Positions 9,770 to 18,467 of a stretch of 64,000 nucleotides of DNA are shown here, in pieces. The DNA lies in assembly GCA_009377755.1 (NCBI GenBank), contig WHTM01000016.1, positions 1-64,000 of the forward strand. Direction: 5' to 3'. Every line of letters begins with the position of its first letter. Within the stretch, counting starts at the first letter, position 1. Origin of the DNA: Hyphomicrobiales bacterium (GTDB lineage: Bacteria; Pseudomonadota; Alphaproteobacteria; Rhizobiales; Xanthobacteraceae). The notes under the pieces were generated by a model, which did no database searches, had not been told where the DNA came from, and was given only the letters and a program-made list of their open reading frames with translations. The translations under genes were made by a program, and so were the position numbers.

Positions 9770-10741
9770 CTAGTCGAGGAACGGAATGCCCATTGCGGGG
9801 ATCAGCGTCTCCCATTTCTTGCGGTCTTCCGCGATGAATGCGCGGAACTCCTGCGGCGGCTTGTAGGCCACGGCGCAGCCGATCTTCGCAAGCCGCTCCT
9901 TGAAGCTCGGCGTCCTGGCGACCTCACCGAGTTCGCGCACCAGCCGCACGACGACCGGCTCAGGCAGATTGGGCGGCGCCGTGATGGAGAACCAGGTATC
10001 CATCCGCACATCGGGAAGGCCCAGCTCTGCGGTCGTCGGCACATCCGGCACGATCGGATGCCGCCCCGGTCCGGTTTGCGCAAGGATCCGCAGTTGGCCC
10101 TGGGCAGCGATGCGTGTGCTGGCGAGCCCCATCGAGACCATGTCGATCTGCCCGGAGATCGTGTCCTGCGCCGCTTGTCCGCCGCCGCGGTACGGGATGT
10201 GGGTCAGGTCGATGCCGGCCTTGAGCTTCAGCATCTCGACCGCGACGTGCAGCGCGCCGCCCACTCCGCCACTGCCGTACTTGATCGTGCCCGGATTGGC
10301 TTTGGCGTAACTGACGAGCTCCGGCAGCGTCTTTGCTGGCACCTTGGGATTGACCGCAAAAACCGTCCAGGACGTCGCCATCAAGGCGACCGGTGTGAAG
10401 TCCTTGATCGGATCGAGGCGATAGCTCTTCTTCAGAAATGGCAGCATCGTCGATTCCGAGGTGCCAATCATCAGCGTGTAGCCGTCGGCCGGCGCCCGGT
10501 TGATGGCATCGGCGCCGAGCTTGGTCATTGCACCAGGACGATTGTCGATCACGACCGTCTGCCCGAGCCGCTCACCCAGGTCATTGGCGATGATGCGCCC
10601 GAGGACGTCGACGAGGCTGCCAGCCGGAGTCGTAATGATCAACTTGATCGGCCGCGACGGATACTCGTCCGCCCATGCGGCGGGTGCCAAGACGATGAGC
10701 GCTGCGAGTGCCGGAAGCCAGCGAAGGCCGTGACGGAACAT
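9770..10741 (-). CDS. Bug-family tripartite tricarboxylate-type solute-binding protein
   Basis: 323 residues. Signal peptide of about 24 residues (AALIVLAPAAWA, cleavage before DEYPSRP), then the Bug fold: PSRPIKLIITTPAG, VIDNRPGA, GYTLMIGTSES, KYGSGGVGG and HIPYRGGGQA. Such periplasmic proteins bind carboxylates or other small anions for TctAB permeases. No permease is nearby, so this is one of three orphan Bug proteins in the window. Same strand and just upstream of the NodB-fold hydrolase gene, so co-expression is plausible. Confidence 0.92.
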   Translation of the reverse strand: MFRHGLRWLPALAALIVLAPAAWADEYPSRPIKLIITTPAGSLVDVLGRIIANDLGERLGQTVVIDNRPGAMTKLGADAINRAPADGYTLMIGTSESTMLPFLKKSYRLDPIKDFTPVALMATSWTVFAVNPKVPAKTLPELVSYAKANPGTIKYGSGGVGGALHVAVEMLKLKAGIDLTHIPYRGGGQAAQDTISGQIDMVSMGLASTRIAAQGQLRILAQTGPGRHPIVPDVPTTAELGLPDVRMDTWFSITAPPNLPEPVVVRLVRELGEVARTPSFKERLAKIGCAVAYKPPQEFRAFIAEDRKKWETLIPAMGIPFLD

Positions 10742-10776
10742 GGTCGCCCCCTTTGTGTGAACACTTCTTGCGAAGT

Positions 10777-10803
10777 GGCCTCCCCCTTGCGTAGGGAGAG
10801 GCC
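10777..10803 (-). terminator. Hairpin after the dienelactone hydrolase gene
   Basis: GGCCTCCCCC (10777-10786) and GGGAGAGGCC (10794-10803) form a near-perfect stem with a 7-base loop. It lies about 22 bases past the minus-strand stop of the gene at 10826 and before the next gene start at 10741. It is a repeat-like sequence related to the CCTCCCCC hairpin near 63768. Confidence 0.45.
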
Positions 10804-10825
10804 GCGAACAGAGCCGCGAGGTGCC

Positions 10826-11497
10826 TTACGTCATATGCTTTGCGAGAAACGCCATCGACCTGTCCCACGCCAACTTGGCGCTCTCGCTGTGGAAGCTGCC
10901 GCGCTCGTCGCAATGGAAGCCGTGACCGGCCACCGGATAGACGTAGATCTCGCAGTCAGTCCGCTTCTGCTTGATCGTTTCCACGTCCGACATCGGGATG
11001 CCCTGGTCCTGCTCGCCGAAATGCATCTGCGTCGGGCAGCGGGGCTTCTCGTCGGCGTTCTTGGCGATGCCGCCGCCGTAGTAGCAGACCGACGCCGAAA
11101 GCCCGTCGAGCTTGCAGGCTGCCAGGAAGGCGACCGTCCCGCCCATGCAGAACCCCATGATGGCGACCGGGCCGTCCTTCTTGAGTTCCTTGATGGCCGC
11201 ATCGGTGTCGCGCAGCATCGCACCCCAGTCGGGATTGGCGACGTATTTGCGCGCCTCGGCGATCTCGTCCGGCGTGTAACCGCACTCGAAATTCGGCGAG
11301 AGGCGATCGAACAATGCGGGCGCCAGGGCCGAATATCCGGCGCTCGCGAGGTGGTCACAAACATTGCGGATGTGATTGTTGACGCCGAAAATCTCCTGAA
11401 TCACGACGATACCGCCCTTGGCTTTGCCTTTCGGCTCCGCCCGATAGGCACCAAGCTTTTGGTGATCCGCGGCTGTCAGCAAGAATTGCCTGCCCAA
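10826..11497 (-). CDS. Dienelactone hydrolase family protein
   Basis: 223 residues with an alpha/beta-hydrolase fold and the cysteine triad typical of carboxymethylenebutenolidase: Cys117 in GFCMGG, Asp164 in GEQDQG and His192 in AGHGF, plus the activating Glu35 in QEIFGVN. It would open dienelactones or related lactones and esters in ring-cleavage catabolism. The start is TTG at 11497 with GGGAGG seven bases upstream; the upstream frame has no family similarity and overlaps the cupin gene. Neighbouring cupin and flavin oxidoreductase genes on the same strand suggest a small catabolic unit. Confidence 0.9.
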   Translation of the reverse strand: MGRQFLLTAADHQKLGAYRAEPKGKAKGGIVVIQEIFGVNNHIRNVCDHLASAGYSALAPALFDRLSPNFECGYTPDEIAEARKYVANPDWGAMLRDTDAAIKELKKDGPVAIMGFCMGGTVAFLAACKLDGLSASVCYYGGGIAKNADEKPRCPTQMHFGEQDQGIPMSDVETIKQKRTDCEIYVYPVAGHGFHCDERGSFHSESAKLAWDRSMAFLAKHMT

Positions 11498-11609
11498 GAT
11501 AAGCCTCCCAAAGTTGCACGACGTTGCATCCTGCGCATCCTGCCGGAAGGCGCATGCGCCGTTCCAGTCGAGACCGCTAGGCCATCTTACCATGGCATGC
11601 GCCGCTGGG

Positions 11610-11948
11610 TCAGAGCGATTCCTGCAGGTGTATCGCGAGCCAGACGGTTGGCTGATCGGCCGCCGTCCACTCGACGCGATGACGCACATGCGCAGGTATC
11701 AGGAGGTAATCGCCGGGGCCAAGCCGGCGGGCCGTGTTCTCGCCTTCGATCAGCAATCCGGCCGCGCCCGACAGAACCACGACCCATTCGGCCGCATCCT
11801 GGTCGTACCAGAAGTCCGGCGTACTGGCATGCGCGTGTGAGACGATCCGCTCAATCCGCGCGTGCGGTGTCCTCAGCAGAACGATGACGTCTTCCTCCGC
11901 ACGGGCCGCGGGCACATTGCCGAGGAGATTGCCGGCCTTCAGGATCAC
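11610..11948 (-). CDS. Small cupin-domain protein
   Basis: 112 residues forming a single cupin barrel, with motif-1-like [25 protein letters not shown] and motif-2-like [18 protein letters not shown]. It may bind a metal and act as a dioxygenase, isomerase or sensor; the substrate is unknown. The start is GTG at 11948, and GTGA overlaps the stop of the upstream flavin oxidoreductase by four bases, indicating translational coupling. This overlap decides the start. Confidence 0.85.
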   Translation of the reverse strand: MILKAGNLLGNVPAARAEEDVIVLLRTPHARIERIVSHAHASTPDFWYDQDAAEWVVVLSGAAGLLIEGENTARRLGPGDYLLIPAHVRHRVEWTAADQPTVWLAIHLQESL

Positions 11949-12979
11949 CGCGCCCCCGTCAGTGCCGGCGTCTCCGCTGTCAGCGCGAAGGTACCCGCCA
12001 GCAATTCATAGGAGCGCTTTCGTGCCGCGTGATCATAAATCATGCAGGTGATCATCACCTCGTCGGCCTTTGTCGCCTCGACCAGAGGCAGCAGGCGCCC
12101 TTGCACAGTGGACGTGCTGCCGACGAAGACGCGAGTCCGCCCTGCCTTAATGCGCTCGCGGTCGATCGGCGCATAGGGATAGGCGGCCGCCTCTTCCGGG
12201 CTCGCCAATGAGCGGTACTCCCCTTTGGCGCGGCGCACGAAATTGAGATCGACCGTCGTGGCGAGCCGCTCGGCTTCGGCGTCAGTCTCGGCACAGACCA
12301 CATGCACGGCCAGGATCGCCGCCGGCTCGCGCAGCGCCGCCGATGGGCGGAAGCGGTCGCGATAGCTGCGCATGGCCGCGACCGCGTCGTGATTGGCAAA
12401 ATGATGAGCGAACGAAAATCCGGCGCCGACGGCGGCGGCAAGTTCGGCGCTGTAGCCACTGGAGCCGAGCAGCCAGACCGGCGGCAGCGGCACATCGAGC
12501 GGCATCGCCCAGACGTTGCTGAAGGGATGACCTTCGGGAAACCCGCGGCTCTCGATCAGCAACAGTTCCTGAAACCGCTCGAGGAAATCGTCATCGTCCC
12601 CGATGCCCTGGCGCCGCCGCAGCGCATAGGAGGTCACCGGATCGGTGCCGGGCGCTCGGCCGAGGCCGAGATCGATCCGGCCGGGAAACAACGCCTCCAA
12701 CACCTTGAACCGCTCCGCAACAACGAGCGGCGCGTGGTTCGGCAGCATCACACCGCCGGAGCCCACGCGCATATGCCGCGTAACTGCCGCCACCTGCCCG
12801 ATCATGATGTCGGGCGCCGCGCTGGCGATCGCTGGCAGATTATGGTGCTCGGCGAGCCAATAGCGGCGATAGCCGAGGCGATCGGCCAGTCGGGCGAGAT
12901 CGAGCGTGTTGCGCAACGCGGCGGCCCCCGGCGTCGCGGTGGTGACGGGCGAGAGGTCGAGGATAGACAACGGCAGCAT
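11945..12979 (-). CDS. LLM class flavin-dependent oxidoreductase, MsnO8-like
   Basis: 344 residues, a bacterial-luciferase-like barrel. The N-terminus [11 protein letters not shown] and blocks [26 protein letters not shown] and [11 protein letters not shown] match the MsnO8 family of predicted FMN- or F420-dependent monooxygenases. The ATG at 12979 places the first strand correctly; the longer frame to 13210 runs antisense through pgpA. Downstream the cupin gene overlaps by four bases. Reaction unknown; a role in oxidising a small organic substrate is inferred from family and neighbours. Confidence 0.9.
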   Translation of the reverse strand: MLPLSILDLSPVTTATPGAAALRNTLDLARLADRLGYRRYWLAEHHNLPAIASAAPDIMIGQVAAVTRHMRVGSGGVMLPNHAPLVVAERFKVLEALFPGRIDLGLGRAPGTDPVTSYALRRRQGIGDDDDFLERFQELLLIESRGFPEGHPFSNVWAMPLDVPLPPVWLLGSSGYSAELAAAVGAGFSFAHHFANHDAVAAMRSYRDRFRPSAALREPAAILAVHVVCAETDAEAERLATTVDLNFVRRAKGEYRSLASPEEAAAYPYAPIDRERIKAGRTRVFVGSTSTVQGRLLPLVEATKADEVMITCMIYDHAARKRSYELLAGTFALTAETPALTGAR

Positions 12980-13026
12980 CACCCACACATAGGCCGCGGC
13001 CGCGGGGTTGGCTATGCTGGCGCTGC

Positions 13027-13530
13027 ATGAGCGAACCGCCGCGCCCGGATTTGCGCTTCCTGTTGTCGTCGCCGGCCGCCTTCCTGGCGCTCGGCTGCGG
13101 TGCCGGCCTCGTGCCGCGCGCGCCCGGCACGGCCGGCTCGCTGCTCGCCATTCCGCTGACGCTGCTCCTGAAGGGGCTTCCATTCGGGTGGCAGATTGCG
13201 ATCTGGGCAACGATGTGCGTCGCCGGGATTTGGCTCTGCGATCGCGTCGGGCGGACGCTCGGCGAGCCGGACCATCCGGCGATCGTGTGGGATGAAATCT
13301 GCGGCATGGCGATCGTGCTGCTGCTCAGCCCGCCGGGTCTCGGCTGGGTGCTGGCCGGCTTCCTGGCGTTCCGCGTGTTCGACATCGTCAAGCCATGGCC
13401 GATCCACATCATCGACCGCCGCCTGCCAAACGGCCTCGGCGCCATGGGCGACGATCTCATGGCGGCGGTCTATGCGGCGGCGCTGGTGATGACGGCGCAG
13501 GCGCTGTGGTCGACAACGCCCTGGGCTTGA
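13027..13530 (+). CDS. pgpA: Phosphatidylglycerophosphatase A
   Basis: 167 residues. Removes phosphate from phosphatidylglycerol phosphate in the inner membrane to make phosphatidylglycerol. Family motifs are in order: [13 protein letters not shown] (28-40), [25 protein letters not shown] and [11 protein letters not shown]. About three to four hydrophobic helices. Divergent from the flavin oxidoreductase gene with 47 bases between starts. In many alphaproteobacteria pgpA sits beside thiL or cinA; neither is here. Confidence 0.93.
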   Translation: MSEPPRPDLRFLLSSPAAFLALGCGAGLVPRAPGTAGSLLAIPLTLLLKGLPFGWQIAIWATMCVAGIWLCDRVGRTLGEPDHPAIVWDEICGMAIVLLLSPPGLGWVLAGFLAFRVFDIVKPWPIHIIDRRLPNGLGAMGDDLMAAVYAAALVMTAQALWSTTPWA

Positions 13531-13678
13531 TCGCGAGCTGCATCATTCGCAGACGGAATGCGACACATGCCTCCAGCGGCAACGCACCACGCCGAGTGTA
13601 TTTGACCCGCCCAGCCCCAGGCGGCACATTCGCCGCCACATCCGAGACTGTCCGTCGTCCATTTCGCCGGGGCACTGA

Positions 13679-14623
13679 ATGATCATCGACACGCATGTTC
13701 ACGTCTACAGCTTTCCGTCGTTTCGCGACCTAAGCCCGTATATCCGCACCATGGAGGATGCGATCGCGTTTCGCACGCGCCATCCGGACGTCTACAAGTG
13801 CAACTTGACCGAGGAGGCGATCGACAACTCGGATGATCTGATCGCCGACATGGACAAGAACGGAGTTGACTTCGCGATCGTGCAGGCTCGCGCCGGCTTC
13901 GTGTCGAACGATCTGGTGGCCGAAGCGGCGCGGCGGCACCCGCGCCGCGTGGTTGCCTTGGCACGCGTCGGGCACGATCAGCAGGCGGGAGACTATCTCG
14001 ACGATCCGGCTCCGGTCCGTGAGAAAGCACCGGACGAGATCGAGCGCGCCTTGACGGCGTTCGGAATGAAGGGCATCGGCGAGCTTTTTCCCCGTGCGCT
14101 CACCAACGAGATCCATCCGGAGCGCATCGCCAAGGACCTGTCCGGTGTCATGCGCGTCGCTGCCAAGCACAAGGTTCCGATCCAGATTCCGACCGCATGG
14201 TCACAGTTTCCCGGCGGCCTGTTTTACGGGAATCCCCTTTGGGTCGACGAACTCGCCGGGCGCCACCCCGACGTGCCGATCATCCTGACGAAGATGGGCC
14301 GCGGCATCACGACGTACTTCGACAGCGCCATGACGGTCGCGATGCGCAACATCAATATCTACTTCGACGTGGTCGGCACCGACCCGCAACACCTGCGCTT
14401 CGCAATCGACAAGATCGGTGCCGACCGGATCATGTTCGGCACCGATTGGTCAACGACCTGGCGCTGGCTGAGCGTGCCGGGAACGCTGCACCAGATCCGC
14501 ATGAAAGCTCTCGACGGTGCGAAATTGACGGAGGCCGAGCGCGAACAAATTCTTTGGCAGACCGCGGCGAAGCTTTTCAAGCTTGAGCCGGAATTGAAGC
14601 AGGCGGGCCTGCTGGCTGCCTGA
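13679..14623 (+). CDS. Amidohydrolase family protein (ACMSD-like)
   Basis: 314 residues with the metal-dependent TIM-barrel hydrolase fold of the amidohydrolase-2 group. The metal motif HVH is at 6-8 (IIDTHVHVY), and a catalytic Asp lies in MFGTDWSTTW near the C-terminus. Relatives decarboxylate aromatic acids (ACMSD, gamma-resorcylate decarboxylase) or hydrolyse lactones such as pyrone dicarboxylate. Followed 74 bases later by a Bug-type binding protein, so the two may serve one substrate. Precise reaction unknown. Confidence 0.88.
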   Translation: MIIDTHVHVYSFPSFRDLSPYIRTMEDAIAFRTRHPDVYKCNLTEEAIDNSDDLIADMDKNGVDFAIVQARAGFVSNDLVAEAARRHPRRVVALARVGHDQQAGDYLDDPAPVREKAPDEIERALTAFGMKGIGELFPRALTNEIHPERIAKDLSGVMRVAAKHKVPIQIPTAWSQFPGGLFYGNPLWVDELAGRHPDVPIILTKMGRGITTYFDSAMTVAMRNINIYFDVVGTDPQHLRFAIDKIGADRIMFGTDWSTTWRWLSVPGTLHQIRMKALDGAKLTEAEREQILWQTAAKLFKLEPELKQAGLLAA

Positions 14624-14697
14624 GGCGCCGCGTCACAGCTTGGCTCGCTGACTGTTATGTTACGCAGATTTTCAGAGACACCGGCGGGGAGGGACAT

Positions 14698-15693
14698 ATG
14701 ATGGAACGTCGTGATTTTCTGACCGCGTGGCTCGCAGCGAGTGCCACCTTGGCGACGGTGTTGACGCCCCTTCCTGCTGCGTCTCAGGACAAGTATCCGA
14801 GCCGCCCCATTCATCTCGTCGTACCGTTCCCGCCAGGCGGCGTGACCGATGTCGTCGGCCGATTGTGGGCGGACAAGGCCAAGGCCGAGCTTGGCACCAT
14901 CGTGATCGACAATCGCGGCGGCGCCGGCGGCACGATCGGGGCTGCCGAGGTCGCCCGTGCGGCGCCGGATGGCTACACGCTGTTGCTCGGCAACACATCC
15001 AACATCGTCATCAACCCGGTGACGATGCCAAATCCGCCCTACGATCCGCTCAAGGCGTTCGCGCCAATCGCCATCATCACCGAGATTCCCACGTCGATCG
15101 TCATTCATCCGTCGGTTCCGGCCAAGAACCTGAGGGAGCTCATCGCCTACGCCAAGGCCAATCCGGGCAAGCTGTCATATGGGTCAGCCGGCGCCGGCAC
15201 GGCGACCAACCTCAGCGGCGAGTTGTTCAAGGACCTCGGCGGCAACCTGGACATCGTCCACATTCCCTATAAGGGCGCGGGACCGGGCATGGCAGACCTC
15301 ATCAGCGGCCATATCCCGATGTTCACGCCCAACATCACCGCGCAGGTCTTGAGCCTGCACGAGGCCGGAAAAGTTCGCATCTTGGCCATCAATGCGCCGA
15401 AGCGGATCAAGGCAGCGCCGAACATTCCGACAGCAGAGGAAGCAGGGGTGCCGGGCATGGTCGTGCTGGTCTTCAATGGCCTCTTCGCGCCCGCGGGTAC
15501 CCCGAAGGCCGTGCTCGATCGGATCGCGCAGGTGAACAAGAAAGTGATGAATGACCCCGACATGCAGAAGGTACTGAACAAAGCTGGTGCCGAAGGGGTC
15601 ACCGATTCCAGCCCGGCGGAGGCCACAAAATTTGTCAGCGTGGAGATCAAGCGCTGGACTCCGGTGCTGAAGGCGACCGCACCGAAGAAATAA
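14698..15693 (+). CDS. Bug-family solute-binding protein with Tat-like leader
   Basis: 331 residues. The N-terminus MMERRDFLTAWLAAS has a twin-arginine-like RRDFL motif before a hydrophobic stretch, so export by Tat is plausible. The mature part begins near QDKYPSRP and shows standard Bug motifs (PFPPGGVTDVVGR, IDNRGGAGGTIG, GYTLLLGN, HIPYKGAGP). GGGAGGG precedes tandem ATGs at 14698 and 14701. Probably captures an organic acid in the periplasm. No permease genes nearby. Co-directional with the amidohydrolase gene. Confidence 0.92.
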   Translation: MMERRDFLTAWLAASATLATVLTPLPAASQDKYPSRPIHLVVPFPPGGVTDVVGRLWADKAKAELGTIVIDNRGGAGGTIGAAEVARAAPDGYTLLLGNTSNIVINPVTMPNPPYDPLKAFAPIAIITEIPTSIVIHPSVPAKNLRELIAYAKANPGKLSYGSAGAGTATNLSGELFKDLGGNLDIVHIPYKGAGPGMADLISGHIPMFTPNITAQVLSLHEAGKVRILAINAPKRIKAAPNIPTAEEAGVPGMVVLVFNGLFAPAGTPKAVLDRIAQVNKKVMNDPDMQKVLNKAGAEGVTDSSPAEATKFVSVEIKRWTPVLKATAPKK

Positions 15694-15886
15694 GACGGCA
15701 AGCCGTTCAGCGAGCGGCCGTAACACACGCGGCGGACCGGTCCGACCGATACCGGCCCGCAGGTTCGGGTGCGACGGTCTGGCGCACCGGGCACGATGGG
15801 GACGACGGTGGCCGGTTCCCTTGTCTTCATCGGGAATTTCATCGACATTGTTCAATGGTGGGGGGAACCGGACTGCCGCAAAAACA

Positions 15887-16087
15887 ATGATGCTGCTGTA
15901 TACGCTCGCGCTCTATGTGCTGATCGGGCTCGTGACGGCCGCAGCATTCGTCACCTTCGGCCTCTCGCGGGTGCTGCCGCATTCCATGACCGCGTCATTG
16001 GGGGCGCGGCTGCTTTTTCTTCCCGGCGCGGTCGCACTCTGGCCGTATGTGCTGGCTCGCTGGCTACGGTCGCGAAGCCGCCCATGA
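15887..16087 (+). CDS. Small membrane protein of the cytochrome-b/Rieske cluster
   Basis: 66 residues, mostly hydrophobic: helix at about 2-24 (LLYTLALYVLIGLVTAAAFVTFG) and another at about 40-58 (LLFLPGAVALWPYVLA), then RSRSRP. The stop overlaps the ATG of the next tiny gene (ATGA). No clear ribosome binding site, so the call rests on the two clean helices, the overlap and the tight placement before the redox genes. May be an accessory subunit of the membrane cytochrome. Not recognised by name. Confidence 0.5.
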   Translation: MMLLYTLALYVLIGLVTAAAFVTFGLSRVLPHSMTASLGARLLFLPGAVALWPYVLARWLRSRSRP

Positions 16088-16194
16088 GACGGGCGCACCG
16101 GACTGTGCATCGCAGACTATGGCCGATCCTGACGATCGCAGTCGTGCTGGGCTTCGTCCTGGCGTTCTACCTACGCGCACCGCCTCCCATCTGA
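16084..16194 (+). CDS. 36-residue single-helix protein
   Basis: Begins MRRAHRTVHRRLWP, a strongly basic cytoplasmic start, followed by one transmembrane helix (ILTIAVVLGFVLAFYL) and a short RAPPPI tail. It overlaps the preceding small gene by four bases (ATGA) and ends 22 bases before the cytochrome-b/Rieske gene. This looks like a small bitopic subunit or assembly factor. Very short genes are easily over-called, so confidence is limited. Confidence 0.42.
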   Translation: MRRAHRTVHRRLWPILTIAVVLGFVLAFYLRAPPPI

Positions 16195-16216
16195 ACGGCG
16201 CAAAGGGAGCGCACCG

Positions 16217-17267
16217 ATGAGCGTGGGCCTCCGCGCCGTGCAGTGGAACCGCGACAAGCTCGTCTACGACGGCATTCTGCTTGCGGCAGTCGCGCTCTAC
16301 ATCGGCGGTTTTGCGGCAGTCTACTGGCAGGTGCATCCGCCAAAGAATTTGCCGGAAGCGATCGACATCTGGATTCGCGCCTTCGGCACCTGTGCGTTTC
16401 TGATGCTGACCGTGATCCTGTGCATCGGTCCACTGGCGCGGCTTGACCGCCGTTTCCTGCCGCTTCTCTACAACCGGCGCCATTTTGGCGTGCTGACCTT
16501 CATCATCGCGGCGATCCACGTCTGGCTGATGATCGAATGGTACCTGGCGCAAGGCAATTTGCCGGACCTCGCCACCGAGCTGACGAATTGGGACGACTAC
16601 GGAAAGTTCATCGGCTTTCCCTTCAAGGTCCTCGGCATCGCCGCGCTGCTCGTCCTGTTCCTGATGGCAGCCACCAGCCATGACTTCTGGCTGATGTTTC
16701 TGACGCCGCGCATCTGGAAGAGCCTGCACATGGCGCTCTATGTCGCCTATGGGCTGGTGGTGCTGCATGTGGCGCTCGGCATCATGCAGTACGACCGCAC
16801 GCCGCTGATCCCATTGATGCTGATCACGGGCTTCGGCACCGTGGCGGTGCTGCATCTGGTGGCCGGCTGGTGCGAGCGAGCGAACGACCAGGGTACCGCG
16901 GCGAGCGGCGATGGGTGGATCGCCGTGGGTCCACCGCATTCCATTCCGAACAAGGGCGCCCGCATTGTCACGGCACCCGGCGACGAACGCATTGCCGTGT
17001 TTCGCGACGGCGACCAGATCAGCGCGCTGACCAATCTCTGCGCTCACCAGAATGGACCGATCGGAAGGCCGCATTATCGACGGTTGCGTCACCTGCCCAT
17101 GGCACGGTTATCAATACCGTTTACAGGATGGCTGCGCGCCGCCGCCTTTCACCGAAAAGCTGGTGACATACCGCGTGCGGATTCATCGCGGCACCGTCGA
17201 GGTCGATCCGCGCCCGCTGCCGCCCGGAACCCCGACCGGGATCAAAATTCCCGCGTACGCAATGTGA
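16217..17267 (+). pseudogene. Ferric-reductase-like cytochrome b fused to Rieske domain, frameshifted
   Basis: ATG 16217 is preceded by AAAGGGAG. The first part is a heme-b membrane domain of the ferric reductase type with about six helices and paired histidines (FIIAAIHVWLM, SLHMALYVAYGLVVLHVALG). A Rieske domain follows, reading CAHQNGPIG in the first frame. The rest of the Rieske domain (GRIIDGCVTCPWHGYQY to IPAYAM, stop 17265-17267) continues in the frame shifted by +1, changing at about 17063. A two-base deletion restoring GPIGEGRI explains it. Without repair the protein loses its second Cys-His cluster pair and ends at 17281 with unrelated residues. Either a real lesion or an assembly error. 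Confidence 0.85.
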
Positions 17268-17351
17268 GCCGATCGGTATGATGGCCGAAGCTGCGTCCGC
17301 GGGAGCAACAGAAGCGCGAGGCGATCAACCCATCAGAGGCACCGAGTCACC

Positions 17352-18446
17352 ATGGCCGCGGACGAAAACTGGGTCAACGTCGGGTCGGCGGAAGAGCTTT
17401 CCAAGATACCGCTCCGGCGCATCACGGTGAAGAACCGGGACCTCGCGGTCTCGATCGAGAATGGAACGTTCGGCGTCGTGTCGAATGCCTGCAACCACGC
17501 CGGCGGCCCGTTGGGCGAAGGCCGCCTCGACGGCGACTACATCGTTTGCCCGTGGCACAATTGGAAATTCCACCGCTGCACCGGCACGGGCGAGCCCGGG
17601 TTCGAGGAAGACCGCGTTCCCGCCTACCCGGTGAAGGTCGAGAACGGCCGCGTTCTCGTCAATCTCGCGGCCGCCACCCGGCGTACCAAGAAGCCGCACG
17701 ATCCGCATCCTTTGTCGCGCACCGTCGCGCGCGTCCCCGGACCGTTGCGCATCGCCGGCATCGCCACCTCGGCCATGGACGCCGACAACCCGCGCTTCTC
17801 CGGTTCCGATCATCTGCTCGGTCACGCGCTGGCGGAAGCCGCCAAGCTCGGTGCCGAGACGCGGCTGATCCGATTAAACGAGCTGAAGTTCCGCGCCTGC
17901 GAAGGGTACTATTCGAAGTCCGCGCGCGCGTGCACCTGGCCCTGCTCGATCACCCAGATGGACTCGAACGACCAGATGGATCGCGTCTACGAGGCGTTCG
18001 TGCACTGGGCCGACGCGGTCATCGTCGCGTCGCCGATCCGGTGGGGCGCAGCATCGTCGCTGTATTTCAAGATGGCCGAGCGGCTAAACTGCGTGCAGAA
18101 CGCCGTCACGATCCGCAACCAGGTGCTGATCCGCAATAAGGTCGCCGGATTCATCATCGTCGGCGGCCAGGACAACATCCAGGCGGTTGCCGGCCAGATG
18201 CTCGGCTTCTTCGCCGAGCTCGGCTTCATCTTCCCGCAGTTCCCCTACATCGCCCATTCGCGTGGATGGTCGCGCGAGGACATGGAGCGCAACGTCGAGG
18301 TCGTACGGAACTCGGCGGAGCTTGCCGAGGGCGCGGCCATGCTGGCGAAGCGTTGCCTCGATCTCGCGGCTCATCTGATCACGCGTGACGAAGCGCCGAA
18401 ATCGATCGAGCGCGGCGGGCGCAAGGCGCACGCGCTGCCCGTGTGA
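17352..18446 (+). CDS. Rieske [2Fe-2S] domain fused to flavodoxin-like NADPH-dependent FMN reductase
   Basis: 364 residues. Rieske domain 1-115 with CNH at 47-49 and CPWH at 66-69, giving the complete Cys-His-Cys-His cluster ligands. A linker rich in Lys and His leads to a flavodoxin-fold domain from about 128 (RIAGIATSAMD, CTWPCSITQMD, DAVIVASPIRWG, FIIVGGQDN). The fusion suggests electrons pass between flavin and a 2Fe-2S cluster in one soluble protein. It lies 84 bases after the membrane cytochrome-b/Rieske gene and probably exchanges electrons with it. Substrate and direction of flow are unknown. Confidence 0.88.
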   Translation: MAADENWVNVGSAEELSKIPLRRITVKNRDLAVSIENGTFGVVSNACNHAGGPLGEGRLDGDYIVCPWHNWKFHRCTGTGEPGFEEDRVPAYPVKVENGRVLVNLAAATRRTKKPHDPHPLSRTVARVPGPLRIAGIATSAMDADNPRFSGSDHLLGHALAEAAKLGAETRLIRLNELKFRACEGYYSKSARACTWPCSITQMDSNDQMDRVYEAFVHWADAVIVASPIRWGAASSLYFKMAERLNCVQNAVTIRNQVLIRNKVAGFIIVGGQDNIQAVAGQMLGFFAELGFIFPQFPYIAHSRGWSREDMERNVEVVRNSAELAEGAAMLAKRCLDLAAHLITRDEAPKSIERGGRKAHALPV

Positions 18447-18467
18447 CGCGGGCTCGGACCTTCGGCC

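Noticed and set aside
10058-11887. 609-codon plus-strand open frame
   Set aside because: Runs antisense through the Bug protein, dienelactone hydrolase and cupin genes; no domain features.
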